The position numbers and the translations under genes are program-made. From Maridesulfovibrio sp050916235 (GTDB lineage Bacteria > Desulfobacterota > Desulfovibrionia > Desulfovibrionales > Desulfovibrionaceae), in contig NZ_CP104854.1 in assembly GCF_050916235.1 (NCBI RefSeq), positions 4,030,001-4,094,000 on the forward strand: a stretch of DNA of 64,000 bases, written 5' to 3'. The notes beneath the pieces are model-generated. The model saw only the letters and a list, made by a program, of their open reading frames with translations. It was not told the DNA's origin and ran no database searches. Shown here piece after piece: positions 1 through 8,788 of this stretch (the stretch's first letter is position 1; each line of letters begins with the position of its first letter).

Positions 1-1635
1 CAGTCCGTAATCTGTCAATTCGTCATCATGTTTAATAATATAGTTACGTCTTAGATACGAATCGTTGAGAACCCTGTCGCCAATCTTCAGGGTTGTTTCA
101 ACCAATTTATCAAAATAGTTTACAATTTCAAATTTAAGATCATTCATGATTCCCGTCATGATTTGCAGCATCTCAAGATATGAAATTGTTTTACCCCGAT
201 ACTTCCTTTCCTTGAGGTCTTCAAGGGTTTTAAGTTTACGGGCCTGCTGGATGAAGCTGTATTTGGACCAGACCTCCTGATAAAGGTCGGTCATTTCATT
301 GAAAGGTTCGTAGTTGTTCGGGGCAAGCAGGTAGCTGTCCAGAACTTTTACAACGCTCGAATAGAATTCGTCGGAATACCCGATAATCCTGCGCTGGTGC
401 TTTGAGAGCCATGCAAAGAGGAACTTGAGCCGTTTTTCGTGAGTGTCCGTGTCCTGAATGATTTCGTTTCGTTTGTAAACGATGGAGCCGTTATACTCGC
501 CGCGAACAATGTCGTTAAGCAGGATGGTCATGCTTGAGGCATCCTTTATGACATTAAATCTGTAAGTACATTCTCCGGTGATGGGGTGGATTACTTCCTG
601 CTTGTAAACGGAAAGGGCTCGGTCTTCGCGAATATTCTCAAGGTTGAATTTGTGTTGGCGGTATTTGACCTTGAGGATGACAACACGGTTTTTCTCATCA
701 ACAAAGAAACCGCCTTTCTTCATGTCGGCAATAGTTTCGGTGTTGTCCGGGCTGACCTGTACCAGAGCAATCTTTTCCACTCTGGGGTAGTACTTGGCCT
801 GAGGATGATAAAAAAGAGAAGTAATGGTTCTGTCGGACTGACCCAGAACACGGACCATGAATTTCTCTCCCATGCGGAAAAGTCGTCTGGCGAACAGGGC
901 AGAAGAGGTGCGACGTTCCGATACAATGGGGAAGCCGTGAAGTTCCATAAGATAGTTGTAAACAAACAGCCTGTTGTACTCGTAGAGCAGGTTGTCGCCG
1001 GGTTTGAACTTACCGATCTGGATTCCGAAACGTTTGAGTTCGGTGTCCAGGTCTGAAGGAAATGACCCGAAAATGCCGGAAAGATAGAATCGGCCGGTCT
1101 TGTCCTGAGCCATTACATGAGCCCGTTCTATTTCCAGCAGATAGGGCATTATTTTGCCGTAGTTTTCGATGTCGGAAATGTCCGTGTTGCCGTATTCGTG
1201 CAGAAAATCTTTGTGAGACCTTTTGGGCAGGCGGCTTTCAAATGTTTCGATATTTGTCTTACGGATTGATTCGAAAAGCGGACAGGCGTCTTTGGTTGCG
1301 GTGTCGTCAAGGAGTCTGGGGCTGTGAAGGATGTCGAACTGGAATATTTCCTGAAAAAAATTAAGCGGCCTCTCCAGAGCAACCATGCTGAAGCCTGGCA
1401 ATCGTTTATATTCGTACAGGTCCACCTCAAATGAAGGCAGAAGTTCGCGGGGTTCTACCAGAGGATACTGCTTTTTCTGCTCAAAGTAGGGTCGCAGAAG
1501 GCAGTTTTTTATGTGCATATGGTCAAGATAGCACCTCAAACCGTCGAGAGAGTTGAGGTCGTATATCTCATTACGGTCTTTGGCTTCCGGATCACAGGTT
1601 TCTCCTGTGTATTGGGAAAAAGCATCCTGCCACAT
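1..1635 (-). CDS. Large conserved protein of unknown function (3' end outside window)
   Basis: An open frame of 545 codons runs leftward from an ATG at 1635 and leaves the window at position 1 without a stop, so the C-terminus is missing. I found it by translating the reverse strand. The protein begins MWQDAFSQYTGETC, has no signal peptide or membrane segment, and is rich in charged and aromatic residues, which suggests a soluble cytoplasmic protein with a mixed alpha/beta core. I recognise no catalytic motif and assign no function. A good promoter lies 73-101 bp upstream. The Shine-Dalgarno before the ATG is weak, but no better in-frame start exists downstream of the promoter. Codon use resembles its neighbours, so it looks like a real native gene. 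Confidence 0.75.
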   Translation of the reverse strand, partial: MWQDAFSQYTGETCDPEAKDRNEIYDLNSLDGLRCYLDHMHIKNCLLRPYFEQKKQYPLVEPRELLPSFEVDLYEYKRLPGFSMVALERPLNFFQEIFQFDILHSPRLLDDTATKDACPLFESIRKTNIETFESRLPKRSHKDFLHEYGNTDISDIENYGKIMPYLLEIERAHVMAQDKTGRFYLSGIFGSFPSDLDTELKRFGIQIGKFKPGDNLLYEYNRLFVYNYLMELHGFPIVSERRTSSALFARRLFRMGEKFMVRVLGQSDRTITSLFYHPQAKYYPRVEKIALVQVSPDNTETIADMKKGGFFVDEKNRVVILKVKYRQHKFNLENIREDRALSVYKQEVIHPITGECTYRFNVIKDASSMTILLNDIVRGEYNGSIVYKRNEIIQDTDTHEKRLKFLFAWLSKHQRRIIGYSDEFYSSVVKVLDSYLLAPNNYEPFNEMTDLYQEVWSKYSFIQQARKLKTLEDLKERKYRGKTISYLEMLQIMTGIMNDLKFEIVNYFDKLVETTLKIGDRVLNDSYLRRNYIIKHDDELTDYGL

Positions 1636-1707
1636 ATATTCACCCGTTTCATGCCTATTTAAAGCTGGTCCCCCGACCGGACCGCCAAGACATTTTGTCG
1701 TTATTAT

Positions 1708-1736
1708 ATTATATAGATGGTTATCCCGAACTGCAA
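1708..1736 (-). promoter_or_regulatory. Sigma70-type promoter for the leftward unknown gene, with leader hairpin
   Basis: Read on the minus strand, TTGCAG (1736-1731) and a perfect TATAAT (1713-1708) are separated by exactly 17 bp. Transcription would start near 1701. A short inverted repeat, GGTCC/GGACC at 1683-1667, would fold near the 5' end of the leader. The stretch from 1737 to about 1925 holds nothing I can identify. Confidence 0.55.
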
Positions 1737-1925
1737 TTAATTACAATACAATTTTTCTAGATTTTGTATAGAATATGAGCTGATTTTGTGTAAAAAGGAA
1801 TGATTGGATGCCGAGATCTCTAAAAACGTATCCTGCTGACATTTTATAGGCATTTCCTGTAGTTGAGGTCTTGGGGAGAGCAGGGAGCTGAGGAGAAAAA
1901 TAACTCGACTCAAATGGTCTACGTG

Positions 1926-1954
1926 TTGACCGTCAAGCTTCTTTGAAATAAGAA
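1926..1954 (+). promoter_or_regulatory. Possible promoter for the Cys-rich/GAF/mreB gene row
   Basis: TTGACC at 1926-1931 matches the -35 consensus at five of six bases and is followed after 17 bp by TAAGAA, a weak -10. The -35 box sits in a small perfect palindrome, TTGAC-C-GTCAA (1926-1936), which could also be an operator half. The first gene starts about 65 bp downstream. Confidence 0.35.
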
Positions 1955-2020
1955 TGATACGGATTTCCAATTTGTGAAAAAAGATAAATCCAAGAAAAGA
2001 TTAGACGAGGAATTACATAT

Positions 2021-2227
2021 ATGAGTGACAGTATTTGTGCCCGCCAGGCCACTGGCAAAGACGACTGCCCCTGTACTTATTCAAATTGTTCCAGACGTGG
2101 AAACTGTTGCGCATGTGTGGCATATCATCGCGGTAAGGATCAGCTCCCGGCCTGTTTCTTCACTCCTGAAGAGGAAAAAACATATAACCGGAATATTGAT
2201 TATTTTATTGAGTGCAGGACAAAATAG
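2021..2227 (+). CDS. Small cysteine-rich protein (DUF6485-like)
   Basis: This is a 68-residue protein with seven cysteines packed between residues 7 and 45, including the pattern CPCTYSNCSRRGNCCACVAY followed by a His and, later, PACFF. The spacing suggests a metal-binding (zinc or iron-sulfur) mini-domain, and the pattern resembles the DUF6485 family of small anaerobe proteins. The start is set by the purine-rich GACGAGGAA just upstream. It lies 3 bp before the double-GAF gene and is probably co-transcribed with it. No function is known to me; the family assignment is from memory of the motif and is moderately sure. Confidence 0.75.
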   Translation: MSDSICARQATGKDDCPCTYSNCSRRGNCCACVAYHRGKDQLPACFFTPEEEKTYNRNIDYFIECRTK

Positions 2228-2230
2228 AAT

Positions 2231-3256
2231 ATGCCCAGAAATGAGATACTTATAAATATCTTAAGCATTGTCTGTAATGTTTTCGAAGCGCATACGGTCG
2301 TTCTGTATCTTCCGGACGGGCAGCACGGGTATGCACTGGCCAATTATTTCAGTCTTGGAGATGATGTTTCCCCGACAGGGGCGCCTTTACAGAAAAAAAG
2401 CCTTGCAGGGATTGTGATCGGTAAGAATGAACCTCTTTTTATCAATAACATGGATAGAAAAGGGTCAACTACGCTCGGATATTACACGACCAAAGAAGAG
2501 GCTAAAGTCAAGGCATTCATGGGTACACCTCTTGAACAGTCCATGGGGGCCATCTGTCTGGACAGCAAGCGGACCTATTCCTTCAGCACTAAGGATCTGA
2601 AGATTCTTTCCCAGTTCGGGAAAATGATTACTTCGATGCTTTCGTGTATCCGTTCGGTTGATGCCGAAGGGAAGAAGAATGATTATTTCATGACCCTCAA
2701 GCTGCTGCATGATCTTCGCAAAAGGCAGCCCAAGTGGAATTCCTTTCTGGATAACCTGCTTGGTATGACGGCTGGTGCAAGCGGCTTTTCACACGCTTTT
2801 CTTACTGTCATCGATCAGCGTGGGGCTTCTTTCTATGTTGAAGGGGAGAGTCAGCCCATTCTGCATCGTGGAGATTCAAAATCAGTTAGGTATCCGCTTG
2901 GAAGTGGGTTGGTCGGTTGGGTGTACAAGAACAATGAGCCCATATTTATTGAAGAAAATGGGACAGCACAGGCTGCAACCAGTCTTTTGGGAGCAAGTGC
3001 AACTACAAGGGATTTTTTAAGCGTGATATGCCTTCCCCTTGTTTTTCAGCGTAAAACCAGAGGAGTTCTGGTTTTTGCCCATGAAAATTCAAAGCGGATT
3101 GATGAGGACTTGAAGGATTTTCTGTTTATGGTATCAGAGTATTTGACTCAATTCCTTGAGAATCTTTTGCTTAAAAGCAGGCTGGCTGAAGCACGGTCTG
3201 CGTTGCAGCAGGTCGCACCGGCTAAATCCGATCCGGTCTTGATAAACGACAGATAA
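2231..3256 (+). CDS. Double GAF-domain protein
   Basis: The 341-residue protein contains two GAF-type sensory domains, roughly residues 10-140 and 165-320, and no output domain: no kinase, GGDEF or helix-turn-helix region is visible. The second domain has the typical GSGLVGWVYKNNEPIFIEE turn. The protein is soluble, with no signal peptide. It sits 3 bp after the Cys-rich gene and 25 bp before mreB, so it may belong to the same transcript and could tune cell-shape functions, but that is only inference from position. GAF domains bind small molecules such as cyclic nucleotides or haem; no ligand can be predicted here. Confidence 0.8.
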   Translation: MPRNEILINILSIVCNVFEAHTVVLYLPDGQHGYALANYFSLGDDVSPTGAPLQKKSLAGIVIGKNEPLFINNMDRKGSTTLGYYTTKEEAKVKAFMGTPLEQSMGAICLDSKRTYSFSTKDLKILSQFGKMITSMLSCIRSVDAEGKKNDYFMTLKLLHDLRKRQPKWNSFLDNLLGMTAGASGFSHAFLTVIDQRGASFYVEGESQPILHRGDSKSVRYPLGSGLVGWVYKNNEPIFIEENGTAQAATSLLGASATTRDFLSVICLPLVFQRKTRGVLVFAHENSKRIDEDLKDFLFMVSEYLTQFLENLLLKSRLAEARSALQQVAPAKSDPVLINDR

Positions 3257-3281
3257 CCGCTTCATGCAAGAGGTTTGACAT

Positions 3282-4307
3282 ATGATCTGGGCTAAACTTA
3301 TGAGTTTTCTGGGCAAGGATCTTGCCATGGATCTCGGAACAGCCAACACCCTGCTTTATACGCCCAAGGACGGAATCATTCTGAATGAGCCCTCCGTCGT
3401 AGCTCTGGACGCCCGTGACGATTCTGTCATAGCTGTAGGCAAGGAAGCCAAGGAATATCTTGGTCGCACACCGGACAAGATCAAGGCCATCAGGCCCATG
3501 AAAGACGGTGTTATTGCCGACTTTGAAGTGACCAAGAAGATGATCGCCTATTTCATCCGTAAAGCGATCAGCGGGATGAATCTGGTTAAGCCCAAGATTA
3601 TCATCTGTGTTCCCACCGGGATCACTCAGGTGGAAAAAAGGGCGGTTATTGAATCCGGCCAGCAGGCAGGAGCAAGGGAAGTTCGCCTGATAGAAGAGCC
3701 CATGGCCGCAGCCATCGGTGCCGGACTGAACATCCATCTGCCCGAAGGAAACATGGTTGTGGACATTGGTGGCGGAACCACTGAGGTTGCAGTCATTACC
3801 CTTTCGTCCATTGCGCACAGCCAGTCTGTCCGCGTGGCCGGAGATGAGATGAATACTGCCATCATGCGCTACGTGCAGGACAAGTTCAAGCTTCTTATCG
3901 GCGAGAATACCGCTGAAAGGGCAAAGATTGAGATCGGCTCGGCAATAGAACTTCCCCAGCCTCTTACCATGACTATTTCCGGTCGTAATTTAATCGATGG
4001 TAAGCCTAAATCCATCGAAATCAACGATGCCCAGATCAGGGAGGCGATAGCTGATCCCGTGGCGGCCATTGTCCATTCCGTAAGGGTGGCCCTTGAAAAT
4101 ACACAGCCGGAACTGGTTGCTGATATTGCTGACAACGGCCTGCTGCTTGCCGGAGGCGGAGCTTTGCTCAAGGGGCTGGACAGGCTTATCAACCGTGAAA
4201 GTTCTCTTAAGGTCATTATAGACGACGACCCCCTCACCACCGTTGTGCGCGGAACGGGCCTTAGTCTGCAGAAAGGCCTCGGTTTTGAGAAAGTGTATAT
4301 AAATTAG
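3282..4307 (+). CDS. mreB: Rod-shape determining actin homologue MreB
   Basis: The 341-residue protein is a full-length MreB, the bacterial actin that guides the cell-wall elongation machinery beneath the inner membrane. The actin-fold phosphate-1 loop is seen at residues 13-22 (AMDLGTANTL), phosphate-2 at VVDIGGGTTEVAVI near 160, and the adenosine motif LLAGGGALLKGL near 285. The N-terminal MIWAKLMSFLG segment is amphipathic, as expected for membrane association. AAGAGG lies 7-8 bp before the ATG. It is not followed by mreC/mreD as in many genomes; instead suhB follows after 7 bp and a GAF protein precedes, so this may be a stand-alone or second mreB copy. Confidence 0.97.
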   Translation: MIWAKLMSFLGKDLAMDLGTANTLLYTPKDGIILNEPSVVALDARDDSVIAVGKEAKEYLGRTPDKIKAIRPMKDGVIADFEVTKKMIAYFIRKAISGMNLVKPKIIICVPTGITQVEKRAVIESGQQAGAREVRLIEEPMAAAIGAGLNIHLPEGNMVVDIGGGTTEVAVITLSSIAHSQSVRVAGDEMNTAIMRYVQDKFKLLIGENTAERAKIEIGSAIELPQPLTMTISGRNLIDGKPKSIEINDAQIREAIADPVAAIVHSVRVALENTQPELVADIADNGLLLAGGGALLKGLDRLINRESSLKVIIDDDPLTTVVRGTGLSLQKGLGFEKVYIN

Positions 4308-4314
4308 CATAGTC

Positions 4315-5100
4315 ATGAAATCCATACTTGAAAATGCTACCCGTACAGTTCTCGCTGCCGGTGAAATCATCCGAGAAAATTCCCGCAAACCAAGGCAGAT
4401 TAAGCATAAGGGCAGAATTGATCTTGTCACAGAGACAGATCTTGCTGTGGAGGAATTTCTTAAAGCACAACTTTCAGAAATTCTTCCGGGAAGTACTTTT
4501 TTAGCTGAAGAAACTTCCGGAAATGCAACACTTGGAAACCTGACGTGGATTATCGATCCCCTTGACGGAACAACCAATTTTGCCCACGGGCTTCCGTTTG
4601 TGGCTACATCTGTAGCCCTATGGCAGGATGACCGCGTCGTTCTTGGAATAATAAACCTGCCGTTGATGGGTGAAATTTTTACTGCCGTCAGGGGTGGCGG
4701 GGCGTACATGAACGGGGACGCGATTCATGTTTCGGAATGTGATGCTCTTGAGGATTCTCTTGTTGCCACCGGATTCCCCTACGCCATTGAGGAACATGTG
4801 GATTTCATCACAGCGGCGTTGCGCAACGTTCTGCTGTGCACGCAGGGTGTGCGCCGTCCCGGTGCTGCGGCTTTTGATCTGGCTTATGTTGCCTGCGGAA
4901 GGTATGATGCTTTTTATGAAAACAGTCTGAAGCCTTGGGATACCGCAGCTGGATGGTTGTTGGTCGAGGAGGCCGGGGGGCAGGTCAGCAGCTATGGGGG
5001 ACAGGCATTTAATCTTTATGCTCCCAATATTCTGGCTGCAGGACCAGGAATTCATGAGCAGGTGGATTCACTGCTCATAGCGGCGTTAAAATCTACCTGA
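4315..5100 (+). CDS. suhB: Inositol-1-monophosphatase family protein (SuhB)
   Basis: This 261-residue Mg-dependent phosphatase dephosphorylates inositol monophosphate and related sugars; in enteric bacteria SuhB also takes part in rRNA antitermination. All three metal-site motifs are present: EETSG near residue 65, IDPLDGTTNF near 80, and KPWDTAAGWLLVEEAGG near 205. The length matches the family. It begins 7 bp after mreB, which suggests one transcript. Its 3' end overlaps the convergent Nudix gene by 8 bp. Confidence 0.95.
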   Translation: MKSILENATRTVLAAGEIIRENSRKPRQIKHKGRIDLVTETDLAVEEFLKAQLSEILPGSTFLAEETSGNATLGNLTWIIDPLDGTTNFAHGLPFVATSVALWQDDRVVLGIINLPLMGEIFTAVRGGGAYMNGDAIHVSECDALEDSLVATGFPYAIEEHVDFITAALRNVLLCTQGVRRPGAAAFDLAYVACGRYDAFYENSLKPWDTAAGWLLVEEAGGQVSSYGGQAFNLYAPNILAAGPGIHEQVDSLLIAALKST

Positions 5101-5638
5101 ATTTGAAAAGAATACCCTGATCATGCAGAAAGACCAGTGCCGGGGTCAGCAGTTCCCGATATTCACTGATCAGCCACTTCAATTCACTTTTGGAATAAAA
5201 ATATCCTGATTCCACCTCTTCAGGATTTGTTTTGGGTATTGAATTCACTTTTTCAAGTATATATATGGAAATGAATTCGTTGCCGGTTTCTGCTGAGGCG
5301 GCGATCTCTTCAATCATACGCAGTGTTGTCTGCCTGATGCCAAGCTCGTGATCAAGTTCTCTAAGAGCTGCGTCTTCTCGAGATTCTCCAGCATAAACGT
5401 GTCCCCCGGCGGAAATATCCCACCGGCCGGCATAGAGCTTTTTGGCGGCACTTCTTTTCTGCAGATAGATTTTGCCTCCCGCGTCATAGATCAAGACAAT
5501 CACAGAGCGGTGGAGAAGGGACTGGCGGTGAACCTCCCTGATGTCCATTTTGCTCAAGGGGCGATCCCGGTCATCGACCACCTCGACGAGTGTTATTTGT
5601 TTTTTCACTTTTTTTGATTCAGTATTTGTTTTATACAT
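5093..5638 (-). CDS. Nudix hydrolase, IDI/YfcD-like
   Basis: The protein of about 181 residues carries a Nudix fold that hydrolyses nucleoside-diphosphate-linked substrates or related pyrophosphates. The segment LLHRSVIVLIYDAGGKIYLQ and WDISAGGHVYAGES place it near the YfcD/isopentenyl-diphosphate-isomerase-like branch. The Nudix box reads G-X5-E-X7-REL-D-HELGI: the first Glu of the usual EE pair is His, so one of the classical metal ligands is changed. I chose the ATG at 5638; a TTG five codons upstream is also possible. Its 3' end overlaps suhB by 8 bp in convergent orientation. Confidence 0.88.
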   Translation of the reverse strand: MYKTNTESKKVKKQITLVEVVDDRDRPLSKMDIREVHRQSLLHRSVIVLIYDAGGKIYLQKRSAAKKLYAGRWDISAGGHVYAGESREDAALRELDHELGIRQTTLRMIEEIAASAETGNEFISIYILEKVNSIPKTNPEEVESGYFYSKSELKWLISEYRELLTPALVFLHDQGILFKFR

Positions 5639-5736
5639 TAGCTGTTCTTTCAATTTGCCGGAATCGGGTGTAAAGGGTTCTCGTTGATTTGATGTGACCG
5701 TTACTAAACTTGGGTTACTGACAGAAATTCTACATT

Positions 5737-6201
5737 ATGAAAAGCATAGAAGTCATCACCGGCGATCATAATATAATTGAACTTGGAACGGAGCATATCT
5801 CACAGCTTCGGGCATTGGAATCCACTTGTTTCGAATATCATTGGACTGAAGAGCAGTTCAGGCTCGGCCTGGAAAGAAAGGCTTTTTACGTTCTGGGGTG
5901 TGAGGAAGAGGGGATGTTGGTCGGATACCTGGCCTATTCGATCATTTTGGAGGAAATGGAAGTTCTGAATCTGGGTGTACACCCGGATTTCAGGCGAAGG
6001 GGAATTGGTAAGGCACTGATGCTTAAGCTATTGCGGAAGTGCAGGGAAATGGAGATCAAACGAGGCTTGCTGGATGTGAAAGAAACAAACCATCCGGCCA
6101 TTGCGCTGTACGAAAGTCTGGGCTTCAGGAAAGTCGGGATCAGGAAGAATTATTATCCCGACACCAGGGAAGACGCCCATCTGTATGACTTGGAAATCTG
6201 A
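5737..6201 (+). CDS. rimI: Ribosomal-protein-alanine N-acetyltransferase RimI
   Basis: This 154-residue GNAT-fold enzyme transfers acetyl from acetyl-CoA to the N-terminal alanine of ribosomal protein S18. Acetyl-CoA binding motif A is clear: VHPDFRRRGIGKALMLKLL around residues 82-100, followed by the typical LDVKETNHPAIALYESLGF and a late YY. The length is right for RimI. It starts 98 bp from the divergent Nudix gene and lies 42 bp before pgk. Confidence 0.92.
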   Translation: MKSIEVITGDHNIIELGTEHISQLRALESTCFEYHWTEEQFRLGLERKAFYVLGCEEEGMLVGYLAYSIILEEMEVLNLGVHPDFRRRGIGKALMLKLLRKCREMEIKRGLLDVKETNHPAIALYESLGFRKVGIRKNYYPDTREDAHLYDLEI

Positions 6202-6243
6202 CGGCTTTAACCAATTAAAAACAGCAAAAAACACGGAGTGATC

Positions 6244-7434
6244 ATGCGCTTCATTGACCAACTTGACATTGCAGGAAAAAAACTGCTGATGAGAGTTGAT
6301 TTCAACGTCCCACTGGACGGCGAAACCATCACTGACGACAACCGCATCAAGGCCGCTGTCCCCACCTTCAAATATGCCCTTGAAAAAGGAGCATCGGTTA
6401 TCGTCATGGCCCACCTTGGCAAACCCAAAGGCAAGAGAGTTGACTCACTGAGTCTTGCTCCTGCCGCAAAACGTCTTGGTGAATACCTCGGAATGGAAGT
6501 TCCCCTGGCTCCCGACTGCATTGGTCCCGAGGTAGAGAAAATGGCTGCCGAACTCAAACCCGGCCAGGTTATGATGCTTGAAAACCTGCGCTTCCATGCT
6601 GAAGAGCAGGCCAAGACCCCTGAAGAAAGGGGCGATTTCGGCAAACAGCTGGCTGCCCTTGCTGATATTTATGTGAACGATGCATTCGGCGTGGCTCACC
6701 GAGCCAACGCTTCAGTTGTAGACGTTCCCTACGCTGCCAAAGTAAGCTGCGCCGGTTTCCTGCTCAAGCTTGAGTGGGAATATCTTGGTGAAGCTCTCAA
6801 GAATGCCCGTAAGCCGTATATTGCGGTTTCAGGCGGTGCTAAAGTTTCCTCCAAGCTTGGAATTCTCAACAACCTGATCGGAAAGGTTGACGATTTTATC
6901 ATCGGCGGTGCCATGGCCAATACCTTCCTGCTTGCACAGGGCAAGGACGTAGGTAAATCTCTGGTGGAAGAAAGCCTTGTAGACACCGCAAAGGAAATTC
7001 TGGAGAGAGCTGCTTCTTCCGGAACAACGCTGCATCTCCCTGTTGATTTTGTCTGGGGTACTGACATTGAAACTGCGCAGGGCATCTGTGATGGCGACAA
7101 CGTTCCTGCAGACGGAATGCTGCTTGATATAGGACCTGAGTCCATCAAGAAATTCTGTGATGTGATCAAGGCTTCCAAGACTATTGTCTGGAATGGCCCC
7201 ATGGGGCTTTTCGAGAAACCAGCTTTCGCTGAAGGTTCCCTCAAGCTTTGCCAGACCATGGCTGATCTTGACGACGCAACGACGATTGTAGGCGGCGGTG
7301 ACACCGATGCGGTTGTTCATCAGGCCGGTCTCGAAAAGAAATTCACATTCATATCCACAGGAGGCGGATCTTTCCTTGAGTTCCTCGAAGGCAAAGAACT
7401 TCCCGCATTCAAAGCACTCAAGGAGAACAGCTAA
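6244..7434 (+). CDS. pgk: Phosphoglycerate kinase
   Basis: The 396-residue enzyme makes ATP from 1,3-bisphosphoglycerate in lower glycolysis and acts in reverse in gluconeogenesis. The N-terminal LLMRVDFNVPLDG, the VIVMAHLGKPKG substrate loop, the YVNDAFGVAHRAN motif and the C-terminal nucleotide motif TIVGGGDTDAVV are all present. I start at ATG 6244 because GGAG at 6235-6238 lies at a proper distance from it; a GTG two codons earlier would overlap that Shine-Dalgarno. The stop overlaps the tpiA start by one base, showing translational coupling. Confidence 0.97.
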   Translation: MRFIDQLDIAGKKLLMRVDFNVPLDGETITDDNRIKAAVPTFKYALEKGASVIVMAHLGKPKGKRVDSLSLAPAAKRLGEYLGMEVPLAPDCIGPEVEKMAAELKPGQVMMLENLRFHAEEQAKTPEERGDFGKQLAALADIYVNDAFGVAHRANASVVDVPYAAKVSCAGFLLKLEWEYLGEALKNARKPYIAVSGGAKVSSKLGILNNLIGKVDDFIIGGAMANTFLLAQGKDVGKSLVEESLVDTAKEILERAASSGTTLHLPVDFVWGTDIETAQGICDGDNVPADGMLLDIGPESIKKFCDVIKASKTIVWNGPMGLFEKPAFAEGSLKLCQTMADLDDATTIVGGGDTDAVVHQAGLEKKFTFISTGGGSFLEFLEGKELPAFKALKENS

Positions 7435-8189
7435 TGAAGAAATTAATGGCAGCCAACTGGAAAATGTATAAAACCCGCGCTGAAGCCAAGGCTACCGCGG
7501 AAGACTTAATGAACAGAATCGATGGCAAGCTTCCGACTGACCGTGAAGTTGTTATCGCAGCTCCGTACACCGCCCTTGAAACCGTTGGCTCAGTGCTCGC
7601 AGGCAAGCAGAATTGCTCCTTGAGTGCCGAGAACCTCTATCCCGCAGAAGAGGGTGCATATACCGGCGAAATTTCTCCGAGAATGCTTCAGGATGTGGGT
7701 TGTGTATACGCTCTTGCCGGTCATTCCGAACGTCGCTCCATTATGGGGGAGACCGATGAGCTGGTAGGAGAGAAAGTCGCTTTTGGTCTTAAAAACGGCC
7801 TTTCCATGATTTTGTGCATTGGTGAAACCATTGAAGAACGTAAAGCCGGTGAAGTTCAGAAGGTCATTGATAGGCAGCTTGAAGCTGGTCTTAAAAATGT
7901 TCCTGCTGATTTTGCCTCTGAAACTGTGGTTATCGCTTACGAACCTGTCTGGGCTATCGGTACCGGAGAGGTGGCTGGAGAAGGTGAAATCGTAGAAGCT
8001 CATGGTTTTGTTAGAAAAAAACTGGAAAAGATTTTTCCTGAAAAAGCCAATGAAATACGTATCTTATACGGTGGAAGTGTTAAACCAGGCAACTGCGCCC
8101 AGATAATTGCACTTGACAATGTGGACGGTGTATTGGTAGGAGGCGCGAGCTTGGACGGTGAAAGTTTCAGCCAGATTGCTCTGGCTTAG
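7434..8189 (+). CDS. tpiA: Triosephosphate isomerase
   Basis: This 251-residue TIM barrel interconverts dihydroxyacetone phosphate and glyceraldehyde-3-phosphate. The N-terminal MAANWKMYKT holds the catalytic Asn and Lys, YALAGHSERR the catalytic His, VIAYEPVWAIGTG the catalytic Glu, and ILYGGSVKPGN plus DGVLVGGASL the phosphate-binding loops. It is coupled to pgk (TAATG overlap), with secG 42 bp behind it. Confidence 0.97.
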   Translation: MKKLMAANWKMYKTRAEAKATAEDLMNRIDGKLPTDREVVIAAPYTALETVGSVLAGKQNCSLSAENLYPAEEGAYTGEISPRMLQDVGCVYALAGHSERRSIMGETDELVGEKVAFGLKNGLSMILCIGETIEERKAGEVQKVIDRQLEAGLKNVPADFASETVVIAYEPVWAIGTGEVAGEGEIVEAHGFVRKKLEKIFPEKANEIRILYGGSVKPGNCAQIIALDNVDGVLVGGASLDGESFSQIALA

Positions 8190-8231
8190 AAATTCACCTT
8201 AATCCCGGTGAAAAAAAAAGGAAAAAAAGCT

Positions 8232-8570
8232 TTGCAAACGCTCGTAATTACTGTACACGTTATCGCCTGTGTCTTTCTAATCATCTTCGTTCTTCTTCAG
8301 AGCGGCAAAGAAGACATGGGGGTTATTTTCGGCGGAGGTAGCGGCTCTGTTTTCGGAAGCACCGGAGCCGGCGGAATGCTGGCCAAGATCACCGCGTTTC
8401 TCGCAGCGATCTTTCTGGTAACTTCTTTGAGCTACAACGTTCTTTCCGGCAACAGGATTTCTGATGAATCCGTGATGCTTAAGGGCGACACAATCATCAC
8501 TCCCGAAGCTGAGAAGCCCGCGGTCACTTTTGAAGAGCCTGCAAAACCTGCAGCTCCTAAAGCTGAGTAG
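8232..8570 (+). CDS. secG: Protein translocase subunit SecG
   Basis: SecG is the small inner-membrane partner of SecYE. The protein of about 112 residues has a first membrane helix (TLVITVHVIACVFLIIFVLL), the conserved LLQSGKEDMGVIFGGGSGS loop, a second helix (ITAFLAAIFLVTSLSYN) and a Pro/Glu/Ala-rich tail ending KPAAPKAE. I favour a TTG start at 8232: AAGGA lies about 10 bp upstream and the product then begins like other SecG proteins. A GTG at 8208, in frame, has no Shine-Dalgarno and would add MKKKGKKA. It follows tpiA and probably shares its transcript. Confidence 0.93.
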   Translation: MQTLVITVHVIACVFLIIFVLLQSGKEDMGVIFGGGSGSVFGSTGAGGMLAKITAFLAAIFLVTSLSYNVLSGNRISDESVMLKGDTIITPEAEKPAVTFEEPAKPAAPKAE

Positions 8571-8637
8571 ACCAAGCATCTAAGATAGCTTTAAAGACTT
8601 AGATACAAGTTCTTTAATATACAGCTCATATTTCAGA

Positions 8638-8724
8638 GCCGAGGTGGTGGAATTGGTAGACACGCTGTCTTGAGGGGGCAGTGGAAGAAATTCCGTGGGG
8701 GTTCGAATCCCCCCCTCGGCACCA
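8638..8724 (+). tRNA. tRNA-Leu (GAG), copy 1
   Basis: An 87-base type II tRNA with encoded CCA. The acceptor arm pairs GCCGAGG with CCTCGGC, the D-loop has GGTAGA, the anticodon stem CTGTC/GGCAG frames the loop TTGAGGG with anticodon GAG (8672-8674), a long variable arm follows, and the T-arm has GGTTCGAATCC. It reads CUC/CUU leucine codons. It begins 68 bp after secG; only a weak TAATAT at 8615-8620 suggests its own promoter, so it may be read through from the pgk-tpiA-secG transcript. Confidence 0.97.
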
Positions 8725-8788
8725 TCTGAATAGAAGGTGCTTCGAAAGAAAAACCTAAATATTATGAGCAATTATTTGCAGAAAAAGC

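Noticed and set aside
3222..3818. Long open frame on the minus strand inside mreB and the GAF gene
   Set aside because: It mirrors strongly coding plus-strand sequence, has no family signature, and mreB is certain.
3990..4709. A 239-codon minus-strand frame over mreB/suhB
   Set aside because: It is antisense to two well-recognised genes, with low-complexity Ser/Arg-rich translation typical of a shadow frame.
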